Positions 32,753 to 44,181 of a DNA stretch of 64,000 nt are shown piece after piece. The translations under genes and the position numbers were made by a program. Location of the stretch: contig OY821519.1 in NCBI GenBank assembly GCA_963682025.1, positions 992,001 through 1,056,000 on the forward strand, given 5' to 3'. How positions within the stretch are numbered: position 1 is the first letter of the stretch; each line of letters begins with the position of its first letter. The notes under the pieces were generated by a model that saw nothing but the letters and a program-made list of their open reading frames with translations, had not been told where the DNA came from and did no database searches. Source of the stretch: Cordilura impudica. Lineage: Eukaryota; Arthropoda; Insecta; Diptera; Scathophagidae.

Positions 32753-33346
32753 TTTAATTCCTTAAAAGTAAAGATCGGGACCGATATATGTTGAGTATTA
32801 CCAGTTAATTTTAATAAAATGAACATGAGATATAATTAAAAAATCGTCCAATTTGCCAATTTTAGTTTTTAAATTTTTTAAACAAAATTTTAAAGTTCAA
32901 TTGAATTATTTTTCAAAATATGCTTTTATGAAAAAATCTTTATGAAGTGGTTGGTACAATATGTATAAAAAATTTAATGGTAATTGAAGGTTTACATTTT
33001 AATTCTATTTCATGTTTTCAAATTAAAAAGAATAATATATAAAAGCTTACCAACTAAACCTTTAAATTAATAATTTGTAAAATGTTGGGGCACAACTCAC
33101 ATAACACAATAAAACTTTACACTGCAATGATCGTTAAAACACTAAAGAATATTTTCAGCAAATAAAATCTTAACAAAATCGTATCTAAATGCATAGTGTT
33201 CATGTTAAGAAAGTACCCGTTATTGTTTTTGCAGTTTTCGTCTAATAAATTTGCTGCTAGCTTTACAATTTTTAAAAATACGCAGAAATCAAATACGCAC
33301 AGTTCTCTTATCTCAACAAGGGAAATAAAAAAGAGAATAAAATAAT

Positions 33347-33969
33347 CAGGGTTGTCAACTTAGTGCTTTTAGCACTGTTTTTAGTGCTTTTTAAAATTTT
33401 TGACGTGAAAATTTTTCGAGTTAGGGCTTAGTGCTTTTTTTAACATCAGTGACACCAAATCCTTAATTGCTGTTAGCATCACAAGTCGAATCTAATTTTG
33501 AAATTTTGTCAAGTATTGAAAATGAATGGCAAATAATCCACCTGATGAAATGGCAAAATTATGAATCCACAATTGAATTTTGGAATGAAGTGAAATCACA
33601 TAAGGATGCCACTGATTCAAATCCATTTGAAGCTGTAGCTAATCTCGATATTAAACTTTGTCGCTTTCTTATTTAAACGCTAAAGTTGAGAGGGGTTTTA
33701 GCGACATGAACCTTTTCTAATCCATTACATTCAGTTAATGCTTTACTTCACATTAAAAATGGATTGAAAAAAGAAAATTTCTGTTCCGAAAAATAAAAAT
33801 TTCTAGTTTTAATTATCGGGACTGCTGCTCTCATTCCCAAGCATTCAGGACAACAGGGCTTTTGCTGAAAAAAGAAAAAATAAAAAATGGAAAATATAGT
33901 GTTTTTTTTTTCAAATTATGCGATTTTTTCGGTTTAGTGCTTTTTGATATTTTAAAGTTGACAACCCTG
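33347..33969. mobile_element. Nested deleted hAT element, 623 bp
   Basis: CAGGGTTGTCAACTT at the left and AAGTTGACAACCCTG at the right are perfect inverted repeats. AAAATAAT flanks both sides (33339-33346, 33970-33977) as an exact 8-bp duplication. It lies within the larger hAT and is therefore younger. It keeps a transposase C-terminal fragment (33467-33780). Confidence 0.9.
33467..33780 (+). pseudogene. hAT transposase C-terminal fragment in the nested element
   Basis: IENEWQIIHLMKWQNYESTI, FWNEVKSHKDATDSNPFEAV and LDIKLCRFL, then (after one frameshift at about 33675) LNAKVERGFSDMNLF and LKMD. In hAT proteins the dimerisation region has ..FW..V........F..L..FAL..L.LP.SNA.VER.FS.MN..K, so the fragment is the C-terminus. 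Catalytic parts are deleted. Same strand as the opposite of the host hAT transposase. Confidence 0.7.
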
Positions 33970-34366
33970 AAAATAATGAACTATAAAAAAAGAGAGAGAA
34001 AAATTATTATGCTCTGTCGTTTGCATTTCAAATCATGTGTTTTGCAAACATACAATTTTTAAAATTCATTTTTTTGTACATGCTAACAGACGTTACATTC
34101 AAATAATTTGTATAATTTTTGTGGCCCTATTGAAAATTTATACTCATATTAATGCTATTTTTGAACAATACTTTGAAATTTTGGTAATAATGTTTTGGTT
34201 TTCTTTTTTTGAATTAAATCTAAATTAAATTTTGTGGGGCCGCATTTGCCCATGCCTGCCATATAAACTCAAAAAAAAAAAAAAAAAATGTAAAATATTG
34301 TGAAATGCAAATGCTTTTCTTTTCAATAATGAACAAAAAAGAAACTAATTTTTTTTCATATCATTA

Positions 34367-34580
34367 CTAGCAGAACCCAGCCCTCGAAATTCGAGTGAAA
34401 ATTCTACGAAATTTTATTTTATCATTCAATATATTTCTTTCAATGTTTTTTAATCTATTTAATTCATTAAGTTTATTTCATTATAAATATTTGTTGAACA
34501 CACAGATATAAAGACCACCTTGTATGCCACCTAAAGGTATTCACATTTTTGGCAAATCACAATTCAACACAGGGTATGTG
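34367..34580 (-). repeat. Short Helitron, family B, 3' part only
   Basis: CTAGCAGAACCC with CTCGAAATTCGAG hairpin and the GTTGAACACACAGA subtype segment. The other end is missing beyond ACAATTCAACACA. Confidence 0.7.
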
Positions 34581-35150
34581 TTATGCAATTATTGTAATGA
34601 AATCTGTACGTTAATTTTCGTGTTGCATAATGTAAAGCTGATGGTGCACGCAAACTCAACGAATTTAAACAGTTAATAGCTCAAAAGAAAAAGCTTGATC
34701 CACTGAGTGTTTTTAGACTTGGGCCAACAGCCTACGTTAATTAAAACTCTAGTTATAGAGGTTTGAGTGAAGGAAAATATTGAAAAAATCTTGAAAAAAT
34801 TAAATGTAAAATTGATTGTGCACGCATAACTTTCCCCAAACTCAACGAATTTAAGCAGTTTATAGCTCAGAAGATAGAGCTTGATCCACTGAGTCTTCTG
34901 AGAGTGAAACGATCAAGATCCATTCATTAGAAGAGGGGCTATGAGAACTCGAATTGCTTGAGTGAATGTGTCCCATAAGAAATGTACAGGGAAGAATCGC
35001 GTTTGAGTATAACTTGAGTAAGGTGGGAGTTGAGTACATTTCAATGATTGATAACATATCTGTGTCTAAATACCTTTCATCAAAAAAACAAAGGAAGGAA
35101 ATCGGCCGGGTAGAACGGCCAGACGGATTGACCTTAGTTTTCATAAATTT
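34581..35150 (+). other. Unassigned sequence with a coding-like direct repeat
   Basis: Two copies of an about 60-bp unit start near 34652 and 34840. Both read in frame as KLNEFKQ(L/F)IAQK..LDPLS, with most third-base changes silent or conservative (K(K/I)(K/E)L, V/L). The rest is not recognised. 34966-35199 is a further open frame without a known domain. This may be a degraded transposon gene. Ends at a (AATATT)n microsatellite, 35148-35190. Confidence 0.4.
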
Positions 35151-35195
35151 TTTTAATATTAATATTAATAATATTAATATTAATAATAATATTAA

Positions 35196-35573
35196 CTAGC
35201 AGATTAGAGCCCTCGAAATTCGAGTGCAAATTCTAGGAAATTTTATTTTTTCATTAAATAAAGACCCTAAAGTTATGCTAATCAATTATAGCCAATTCAC
35301 AAATCAACACAACAAAACAAACTCATTTTTATTACAAACACATTAACAAATTTTTTAAACACACACATTGCATTGTATAATTTAATGTATGTGTTAGTAT
35401 CAACTTTAAATGCAATTTACTCAAAATAAAGGAAAAAATTTAAAAATCTGTAAATCTGCAAAACGGCTAAAAAGAAATACCTTCCAAATAATATACGTCT
35501 GGTCAAAATAGCGATAAAACGGTAGAACAAAACATCGGTCACAAGAAACCGCCTAGCCTATTTATATTATAGA
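35196..35573 (-). mobile_element. Short Helitron, family B, intact ends
   Basis: CTAGCAGATTAG with CTCGAAATTCGAG hairpin at the left and CGCCTAGCCTATTTATATTATAGA at the right, flanked by A (left) and T (right). One of the best copies for defining the family, 378 bp. Confidence 0.9.
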
Positions 35574-36785
35574 TATTAAATTTTTAAATATATTAATATA
35601 ATTTTTTATATATGGCGCCCCAATCTGCCAGTCGCCCAGACCCACGGCCTTACTGGCTCGACCCTAGGGCCGGTCTTAACATTAGTTTAACCAAATGTTT
35701 AATTAATATTGAGGCAAATATGAGTATAGTTTGTTGAAAAAGTCTGCATGCATAAATAAATACATTCAAATCGTGTTTTTCAATATAAATTAACTTTTAG
35801 TTTATTAAATGTATATCAGTCTATCTTAGTAATAAATAGCAAAGTAAAACTAAATCAATTCGTGTTAAACAGCAAAAACAAAACACGTTCGCGGACGCTA
35901 AAAATTGCAGGGAGCTGCAAAAATATACAGGCAATTATTTTTGAAAATATATGTTTAATCCGAAATCTGATTAAAGATATATTATAAGATTAGTCAGAAC
36001 ATCGAATCAGAACCTTATTTACAATGATGTTATAGCATCCACGACGATATAGATAATATTTTTTAACTAGAATGAATGAATGCTATCTTTTCTAGAATAG
36101 ATGAGAAAAAGAGCTTAAATATATTTTCATTAAATTTTTTATTATTTAGATCTTTATTCGTCTACATACAGTCGGTTCAACAACTGAGTTCTCACCACCA
36201 ACTTAAATTTTTAAATGAATTTTTTTACTACAATTTAATATTATTTTAAAACACAAAATATGTTATTTCACTCTTTAAAATATACAGTTTAATATTATAC
36301 TTTAAAAAACTAAAACTATTTTCGTAATCTTATATAGAATAATTAAAACAAAAACATTACTTATTTTTAATAACAAAAAAACAAAGTGCTCACTTATGAT
36401 GATTGTTCTTATAATTTAGTACTTAGTTTGAGTTCAATTTTGGAGTATTATAGAGAAGCCATAACTAAGTATTGGCGGCTGTATGTTTTAGGTCGTTGCC
36501 CTGGGTGAAAATGTAATTTGGCGGAAAGCTCAAAGAGTCTTGAAAATGTCGATATATTTTTTGTGATCTAATATTCCATTATTATATGTAAATCCCATGT
36601 AATCAGCATGTAATGTTCAAATGTTCCAAGCGGTCATTTTGGGACCGCCTGAATGGGATTGTGATACGTCGGATATGTAAAGTGGTCAAAGCGAGCCAAA
36701 ATAACCGCTTTGGTCTTTTTAGTAATAGTTTTATAGTTCTAAAGATCAGTTACATATCATTACATCATTCTATTTAAAAAAAATC
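35574..36785. other. No gene recognised
   Basis: AT-rich. Holds a GC-richer patch GGCGCCCCAATCTGCC...CCCTAGGGCCGGTCTTAA at 35617-35680 that looks like a transposon end, partly like 30260-30300 in inverse order, and an imperfect palindrome around CAAAGCG...CCGCTTTGG (36684-36713). No ORF of note. Confidence 0.4.
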
Positions 36786-37050
36786 TCGTGAGTCCGATCA
36801 GAGGGGAGATGTGTAAACATCAAGTAATTAAAGATTTTGTATGGCACTTTTTTAAAATCAAACAGAAAGCGTCATCTATGTATCATTTATAGCAAACAAC
36901 TGCAGGGCCTCTGCTAATATAAACATATTTATTATTATTTATTATTTCAACTGGTTAATTTTTTATTTTTCGTTTTTCATTTTTTATTTTTTCATGTTTC
37001 ATGTTTCATTTTTCATTTTTCATTCTTAATTTTCATTTTTTATGTTACTT
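36786..37050 (+). repeat. Family E dispersed repeat with CATTTTT tail
   Basis: GTGAGTCCGATCAGAGGGGA, AAATCAAACAGAAAGCGTCA and GCAAACAACTGCAGGGCCTC are repeated almost unchanged at 47672-47830. Both copies end in a TTTTTCATTTT-rich tail. Length about 250 bp, non-coding; origin unknown. Confidence 0.75.
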
Positions 37051-37094
37051 CTTTTGGGCTATGATGGTCAGCTTATAAGTTTTAAATAAAATAA

Positions 37095-37335
37095 ATTAAA
37101 ACAAAATTTATTTCATCTCCACTCTACGTTTCGTTGACGGTTTTTCAACTTCATCAGGAGTGTATAAAAATTTTTTTATTATTAATTTATTGTCAGGTTA
37201 TTATTATTTAATAAATTTAAAGATAAAAAACTGGACATCACGACACAATTTTAATAAAATTAAATAAATTAATAAAAATAAATAATCAAAATAAATATAA
37301 AAAAAAATCACAGTTTTAAACTTAACGACTAATAT
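37095..37335 (-). repeat. Family F repeat with hammerhead-like motif
   Basis: Matches 39880-40110 through the hammerhead-like motif and through AAAAAACTGGACAT(C/T)AC(G/T)ACACA. Minus orientation assigned from the motif. About 240 bp, non-coding. Confidence 0.65.
37120..37162 (-). ncRNA. Type I minimal hammerhead ribozyme-like motif H1
   Basis: Minus strand: stem I strand CACTC, core CTGATGA, stem II GTTGA/TCAAC closed by AAAACCG, core GAAA, self-complementary stem III ACGT leading to the GTA cleavage triplet, then GAGTG pairing with CACTC. All conserved core bases of the hammerhead are present. Such minimal forms with a tiny stem III are known in Penelope-like and related retroelements and usually act as dimers. 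Activity is not tested. Confidence 0.65.
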
Positions 37336-37337
37336 CT

Positions 37338-37470
37338 TTCATGTTTCATTTTTTATTTTTCATTTTTCATTTCTCATTTTTCATTTTTCATTTTTCATTT
37401 TTCATTTTTCATTTTTCATTTTTCATTTTTCATTTTTCATTTTTCATTTTTCATATTTCATGTTTCATGT
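37338..37470. repeat. (TTTTTCA)n minisatellite
   Basis: Near-perfect 7-bp array, about 15 units of TTTTTCA between 37370 and 37455 with degenerate units on both sides. Related tails occur at 36975-37040 and 47870-47935. Confidence 0.9.
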
Positions 37471-37690
37471 TCTAAAACGTTTTTATAACGCTATTCGCTT
37501 CATCATTTTATCTCCAAACACTTCCTAATGAAATCGTGCTTTCATTTATTCTCCAAACACTTCCCAAAGAATTGTGCCTTCATTTTATCTCCAAACACTT
37601 CCTTTTTACTTCATTTGTTTATTTTTATTTATGTTTTTTGTTTGATTTTCGTTAATATTAAATGCAATGATTGTATTGTATTGTATAAAG
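37471..37690. repeat. Short direct repeats (CTCCAAACACTTCC)
   Basis: ATCTCCAAACACTTCC(T/C) appears at about 37510, 37551 and 37591, an approximately 41-bp repeat with TTCATTT(T/A)(A/T)(T/C). The ORF at 37528-37869 runs through this into the LINE antisense strand and is not real. Confidence 0.6.
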
Positions 37691-37699
37691 AGGTGTCGA

Positions 37700-39490
37700 A
37701 AGTACTGCGACCAAATGAACTATTGTACTGCCCTCTGCTAATAGTTTGTCCCTATAAAATCTCACCCAACCCTGAAGCCCTCAGAAATTCGAGGATGTTG
37801 GTTGGTTCCAATGATTTTATTTCGCTCCCTGGTATTTGGAAAGAACCCAGCTGCTTTTTCCTCTTATGAATCAAAGCTCCGCAAACCGCCAGTATGTGCT
37901 CCGGTGGTTCTGCCTTCTCATCGCAGAATCTGCACATGGGGTTCGCTTCAATTCCTAACTTGCTCCGATGCTCCCTAAGCCTGCAGTGACCGGTTAAATC
38001 CCGGTTAGCATTCTCAGTCCGTTCTTTGATAATCCGATACATGACTCAAATCTCTTACAGTTGTAGTTACCTAACAAGAGTTCGGATTGCCTTAAGCCTA
38101 AGTGGCTGGAGAAAAGCTCCTGTCTGATATGATTCTCATATTCTCTGAGTGCGCCTTCCCATACTCCTATTCCACAAAATGGTTCCGGCCCCATTAGCTT
38201 TGTGGAAGCTCCCCTTCTGGCAAGCTCATCTGCTTGTTCATTTCCTTGGATCCCAGTATGCCCCGGGACCCAGGAAAGGTTGACTTTATTGTGTTTGCCT
38301 AGTTCATTCAGTCTGTGCAGACAGTCCCATACTAACTTAGAGTTTACTTCATAGGAGTCTAGTGCTCGAATAGCAGCTTGACTGTCTGATAATATGGTTA
38401 TGTCCCGTCTTTTGTACTTCCTATTTGAGTTAATCTGTGCCCATCTATGGCATAAATTTCCGCCTGGAAAATACTCGTGTGTATTCTCATTGATTCGTAG
38501 TATTTGGTTCTAGGCCCAAAGACTCCCGCTCCTGTTCCATTTCTGGTTTTTGACCCATCCCGTGTACCATTTGATTGTATTCCTTTTAGAGAATATGCTG
38601 TACTCAAACTACTCCATTCCATCTTATTACTAAGTTTATGACAAAGTCTTTCTTGAAATCGTATTTCTTCTCAGTCCTGTCCATTGGACAATCTAGGAGG
38701 GAGTAATCTTTAACTTGACTTATTCGGTTCCATTGCCCTTCATAAAGCCTGGTTATAGGTTTATCCCAGGGCTTTCTTTTGCACCACTATATGTAGTGGG
38801 CTTTGGTCCAAGAGCACTTCAAGTGATGCCGTTGGCCACGTCCTCATTGCACCCGTTATCCCAATACACGCTAGTCTTTGTATCCCACTTAGCTCCATTT
38901 GAGTTGATTTTAACTCTGTCTTTTTGGCCCACGCAATGGCTCCATAGGTCACGATTGGACGGACCATCATGGAGTACATCCAGTATAGGATGCTGAGTTT
39001 ACATCCCGAGGATCTACCCGCTACCCTTCTACATATCATTGTGGCACGCTTTGCTTTCTCTGTTACATGGTTGACATGTGCCTTCCATGTCAACTTGCTG
39101 TCTAGATATTTCACCTCTGTCTTTGGTTCGATGACTTCTCCAAGGATTTGAATTGCCTTCCTTCAGTCCTGTTGCCCTGCACCATTGATTGATAATTCTC
39201 AGCCCCCTTTGGACCATGTCACAAATGGTTTCCTCGAATTTGCCTCTCGCTATTACGACTATATCGTCCGCGTAGCATTGACATTCTATACCTGCCTCCG
39301 ACAGTTTCATTAATAATTCGTCAACAACCAGACTCCACATTAGAGGTGAACGAACCCCTCCCTGTGGACATCCTCTGGTTGTGTCGGCGGCTATGATTTC
39401 CCCTTCTGCTGATGTTTCTGCTGATCTCGTGTTGAGAACTTCTACTATCAATCTTGATGTCACTGAATCTACTCCTCTCCGGTTTAATGT
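37700..39490 (-). pseudogene. LINE fragment: RT, RNase H and Cys/His C-terminus (LOA/I type)
   Basis: Minus strand. 39463-39029: RGCPQGGVRSPLMWSLVVDE (RT motif B/4) and CQCYADDIVVIA, where YADD carries two catalytic Asp. 39114-38761: MKYLDSKLTWKAHVNHV, VRPIVTYGAIAWA and QRLACIGITGAMRTWPT (post-RT). About 38560-38400: DGSKTRNGTGAGVFGP and FQAEIYAI, the first Asp and Glu of an RNase H domain, which continues with frame breaks towards 38230. 38042-37752: CRLREHRSKLGI and CRFCDEKAEPPEHILAVC, a CCHC-type end. RNase H with this RT wording fits the LOA/I group. It is 5'-truncated before RT motif A; several frameshifts. Confidence 0.8.
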
Positions 39491-39879
39491 CCTTCTAATG
39501 TAAATGCAGCGATAATTGTGTTATTTATATGGAATAAATTATAACGTTAAGAATACCGAAGAAAATTATTTGAAAGAACTTTTTCACAAATGTTTTCAAA
39601 ACCATAAATTCGGGAATTTTGTTATTTGTAAATGCGGCAGTTGAAACATTTTTATTGGTAATTAGAAACCACATACACATCAAGTTTTTTCAATGAAATC
39701 GTCAATGAATTAGTCCCATGTATCTTATATACTTTTATATATACAGGGTTATCCAAAATATTTTACGAATATAACATTATTATCCACTTGAAAGAATAAT
39801 TTCAACAAACGATTGTTTAAACCAGATTTAAAAAGAGGGGTTACCTTACGTTCTATTTTGGTCAATAATCTGTTTTTAT

Positions 39880-40115
39880 GTGTAAATAAAAATCAATTAG
39901 ATATCATGTTTCTGCTCGACGTTTCGTTTGCTTTATTCAAACTTCCTCAGGAGCGTAAATTTATTATAAAATGATTCTTTGTTACATCGTCAGGGAATAT
40001 AATTTGTAAAATTTATTTGTAAATAAAAAACTGGACATTACTACACAGAATTTTAAAAAATATAAATAAATTTAATAAATATTGACAACACAGTACACGC
40101 AAAATCACAGGTCTA
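39880..40115 (-). repeat. Family F repeat, second copy
   Basis: Diverged copy of 37095-37335, same orientation, sharing the hammerhead-like motif, GTCAGG..ATAAT and AAAAAACTGGACATTACTACACA. Confidence 0.6.
39914..39954 (-). ncRNA. Type I minimal hammerhead ribozyme-like motif H2
   Basis: Minus strand: GCTC, core CTGAGGA (the fifth core position is the variable one, CUGANGA), stem II GTTTG/CAAAC, GAAA, stem III ACGT with GTC cleavage triplet, then GAGC pairing with GCTC. Compared with H1 both strands of stem I and stem II have changed together while pairing is kept. Confidence 0.6.
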
Positions 40116-41937
40116 ACTTAATATAGTATCACAGAAACCATTGGTTAAACTATTGGTTCGTGTCGAGTAGTCGTAAGATAGAGCATGGAAGAATATGTCA
40201 AAAATCTATAAAGTCAATTATAATTTTAGTGCAGGCAGCTACGAGATCAAAACTAATGCATTTGAACATAATTAAATTTTTCATGTATCCAATTATATTA
40301 AGTTATTTCACGGTTAGCGGTAGATTGGAACGGAATATGAACGAGGTATGAGCGATTCAGTTACTGTGGTTTGTGAATTTCCGTTCCCTAATGGTTGTTC
40401 ATTATCATTTTATACGATATTTTGGGAATGTCCAAAATTCTTTTTAAAAATAAAAAACTTTCTATATAAAGATGATTACTGCAAACTGTGAAACATGTGG
40501 AAACTGTGAAACACAGAAAAAATCGCTAACCAAATTCATCAACTGTATTTTCGATTCTACAATAGATTTTTAATATCAGCTAATAATTTTCTATTTGGTT
40601 AATTTACTGCTAATACAACAGAATATAATCTTCATCACTTCGAAAATGATTATTAATTTCATTGCAATTCGGATGACAATAAATTCGGTAGCCACAATGA
40701 ATCTGTTTGAAACCGTTATTTGCCACATTCGAGCACAGCAGTTAATCACCATATCGTTAATCTGACTCATTACTGAGCAAAAGTAATCACTTAAAATTCA
40801 ATCCAAACCAGAATTGTAAACACGGTAATATGTATTTTTCATATATTTAAAATCACCCTGTATACGGTCAAATTACTATAGAAATACATCTACACGAGTA
40901 TGTTAATGAAGCAACCCGAATAAAAGATTAATGCGAAAACAAATTTGCACAAACAAATTATCGTTTTGTTTTATTTACAAGTATTTGAAAATATCCATAG
41001 AACCACTATTGGAAACAAAATCTTACTTAAAGGAATATTACGAATTTTGGGAGTTTTTAGTCCAAGTTTTTCTAATGTTCTACGTTTTATATGAAAACTA
41101 TTTTAAGACAATTAAAACTAAAAAAAAAAACAAACAATTTAACGTAAAACTGTGCTAGTGGCGCCCTTAGATCAAATGAGGTTGAAAAATCAAAAATTTC
41201 GTGTGCGTTTACGATATTTTGAATAAACTCGTAGGAAATTGTCCAAAGATTGCAAATAAAATCAGATTTTTAGTTTAGAAGATATAACCCTTCAAAGTTG
41301 ACCGATTTTCGGTTTTCAAAAAACACACAATTTTTGGGCAATTTGGTACAGTCCCAGGTAGAATATAAAAAAAATAGGTAACTAATCGTAAATTTTTTCC
41401 TCTTATTGATTTAAATATTTGTTCAGTATATTATAAAAAAATGTACTGTTTGCTTTATGTTTTTTCAGGTAAATCGCTATTTACCAACTATATATTTTTC
41501 ACTATTTTTGATGGAAAATAAAAAATGTGCATTTTTATATCTGCCATATTTACAAAATATGTTCCTTGATTATACCTTTACCTAATTCAACAAAGTCCAT
41601 GTGCTCCCAGCGGCTTCTTCGACTGCTAAAGGTGAAAAAGTGTAAACGAAACATTGTTCCAGAAACTGTTTGGCGTGTATCCATAGTCAACCAGCCAATC
41701 ACAGAACAATAATATTGTTACAATATTCACTTATTGTTGCCACAGGTAGGCACACATCTTATTTGAACATTGCGTAAATCGGTATATTTTTAGACATGTG
41801 GGCATAACCCTTTCATAAACCCTTAATCCAAATAGTAACTTCGAGGTAATAGCTCAGACTATATATTGAAAGAGAGGCACAATCGCTGGATTAGTCTATG
41901 ACTGAAAGTTGGGGCGGAAAGTGCTTTATTTTTGACA
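40116..41937. other. No gene recognised
   Basis: AT-rich, several short ORFs (40160-40351, 40931-41158, 41527-41712) without recognisable domains. 40678-40712 has the ATTCGGTAGCCACAATGAAT motif related to 28978. Nothing else matched within the window. Confidence 0.4.
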
Positions 41938-42450
41938 CTCTAAACCAGCCATGGCCAAACTACGGCCCGCGGGCCACAAAAGGCCCGCCAACATATTTTA
42001 TGTGGCTCGCTGTGTATAATAAAAAAAAACAGTTTATATGGGCCGCTTAGTTAATAAAAATTCAAAATATGATGTTCTTTTATATTTTACAAAATAGAAA
42101 AAAAAATGTTTTTTTTCCAAAACTTCTAGTACAATGTATGGACAAGACGTTAAAACTCCCTAATATAAGCAATAGTATCATTGAACCGTGTTTTATGAAT
42201 TGAATCAATATTGAGCTTGAAACTGAAACTTGGGGAACAAAAAGAAAACAGATTATTGTGTTGTTTTATTGTTTTTTGTTACATTTAAAAATAAAATCTA
42301 TCAAAAAATTTAAACAATGGGTGGACGAAAAAGAAAAGTCGATAGTTAGTGTCGTGTATTCAATGAATATTGGAAACGAAAATATTTTTTCACGGTGTTT
42401 AGGAATTAAGCATTATGCCTAGTTTGTCGAACAACGGTTGCAGTTATAAA

Positions 42451-43219
42451 CAAGTAAGAAAATTATAGTCGTTCTAGACCGACTATACGATACCCTATAC
42501 CATGCGTTTAGAGACCCTATCTCTCAGGCCCAACTAACTGGATATAGAAAATAAGCATAAACCAAATTTGAGTGGCATCTTTATTAATTTTTTTGGCTGC
42601 AGATATGAAAAAGTTCATATCGGATGCTATGTCTATATGGGGACTAGGTCCAAAAATGGACCGATCCTGACCACGGTTGGTAAAGTCTCTTGTATTTTTT
42701 GAGAATATATACAAACAAAATTTGAGAAGAATCAGTGCAATATTTTTGTTTTTTGATAGATTTAAGTGAAGATCGGGAAGCAGTTCTATACGGGGCCTAT
42801 GACTAAGAGTTGCCCCTGGGATCATTTTTAGACTACTCATTAATGGATGTAATAAACGCATACAAACTCAATTTGAGTAAGATCTATAGGGGTCATTTGT
42901 ATGGGGGCTAGGTCTGAACATGGACCGCTTCTCACCAATTTCAGCAGCGTTCATCCTATAGCCGACAAAAGATCAAATACCAAATTTCATCAAAATATAT
43001 TCATATTTGCGACCTGCAGTTTGATTACAAGCTTTACATGGACACACAGACGGACGGACGGACGGACGGACGGACGGACGGACATCGTTTAATCGAATCG
43101 GATAGTGATTCTGATTCGATCGGTATAATTGAAGATGGGTATAGGTCAAATATTATTGGTTGTTACAAACAGCAGCACAAAGTCATTATACCCAAACCAC
43201 ATAGTGGTATAGGGTATAA
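42451..43219 (+). mobile_element. DINE-1-like repeat, family A, inside a hAT
   Basis: Full-length copy with CAAGTAAG start, palindrome, the two internal modules (about 42634 and 42899) and a GACG tract of eight units (43048-43083). One palindrome base differs (GTCGTTCTAGACC). Confidence 0.9.
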
Positions 43220-44181
43220 AAAGTACAATTAAAAAAGACATTTCTCCAAATCTGAGTGATGAAGAGCATAAAGCCCATGCCAAGAATCTCGGAAATGTAT
43301 TAACAAGCTAGCCAAATATTTTCACACGGCAAGATAAACTGCAAGATGCATCTACAAAAGCTAGCCTTTTTGTTTTTTCAATATTACGAAACACGGTAAA
43401 CCCTTTTCAGATGGTGATTTTATAAAAAATTGTGTGGTAGGTGTTTCAAAACAACTAGGTTCAAAATTTGTCCCTGTCAAGGCAAACTGTTACGCGAAGA
43501 ATTGAGCAAATCAGTGATAATTTAATGAGCATCTGTCAGAAAAATTATAAAATACAAATAGACCTTACTGTGCTATAGCTTTAGACGAGAGCTGCGATAT
43601 AAAAGATTTTGCGCAACTACTGATTTTTGTTCGGTCAATTAATGAGGAATTTGAAATTACACAGGAGCTGTGAAAAATAGAACTACCGGTGCAGAACTTT
43701 TTAACGAGGGTGAAAAATGTCTTTTGAAATGTAATATTATATGGGAAAATCTTGTTAATGCGACTTCCGATGGATTCCCAAACTTAAGGTAAAGGTTCAA
43801 ATATATGCCAGATGAAAAGAATTCAATACAAGATTCACACGATTGATCCAAATAAACTGCTTAAAAATAAAACATGTAACTGGTAAATTTTCTTCTATCA
43901 AAAGGTATAAAACGTAAATAACTCATATCTTTGCTTGAAGAGCTCTACGCTGACTACTCAGCCATCTTTGATGGTTAGGCTTTAGTAAAGTTCTGCGACG
44001 GGTCATAAAGAAGAAATAATAACCTTTTTATATTACCCGAAAAGGAAGACTTTCCTGAGTTTAGCCTTTTCAGTCGATCTTACATTTTTTACGTCCTTTG
44101 ACAAATGAAATTAATCGAAGATTTAATTGTTTTCGTATAATTGAAAATGATTTGTCAATTATTCGTATTCCAATTGCTACT

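Larger units (their letters stand above)
30644..34257 (-). mobile_element. hAT element with 8-bp target duplication
   Basis: GCCATATA occurs at 30636-30643 and 34258-34265. Between them the ends read ATAGGGATGGGCA and, in complement, AGGCATGGGCA, with GGGCCGC(A/C) shared further in. 8-bp duplications and (C/T)AGGG-type ends are characteristic of hAT elements. It carries the transposase relic 30993-32752 and was later hit by a smaller hAT at 33347-33969. Confidence 0.8.
39746..40862. mobile_element. Possible mariner-type element remnant (inverted ACAGGGT ends)
   Basis: Left TATACAGGGTTATCCAAAA at about 39742 and right, in complement, TATACAGGGTGATTTTAAA at about 40864. TA flanks and ACAGGGTG ends fit Tc1/mariner relatives. 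No transposase is recognised inside; it contains the family F repeat and about 700 bp of AT-rich sequence. Short matching ends only, so tentative. Confidence 0.4.

Noticed and set aside
30230..35690. Possible larger element with GGCGCC/CCCTAGGG-like ends at about 30260 and 35660 enclosing the hAT and Helitron
   Set aside because: The two candidate ends do not align as inverted repeats beyond a few bases and no target duplication was found.
36960..37470. Regular short repeats considered as a CRISPR-like array
   Set aside because: Unit is a 7-bp TTTTTCA without spacers; eukaryotic simple repeat.
38715..38996. Plus-strand ORFs at 38715-38996 and 38969-39151
   Set aside because: Antisense shadows of the LOA/I-type LINE fragment.
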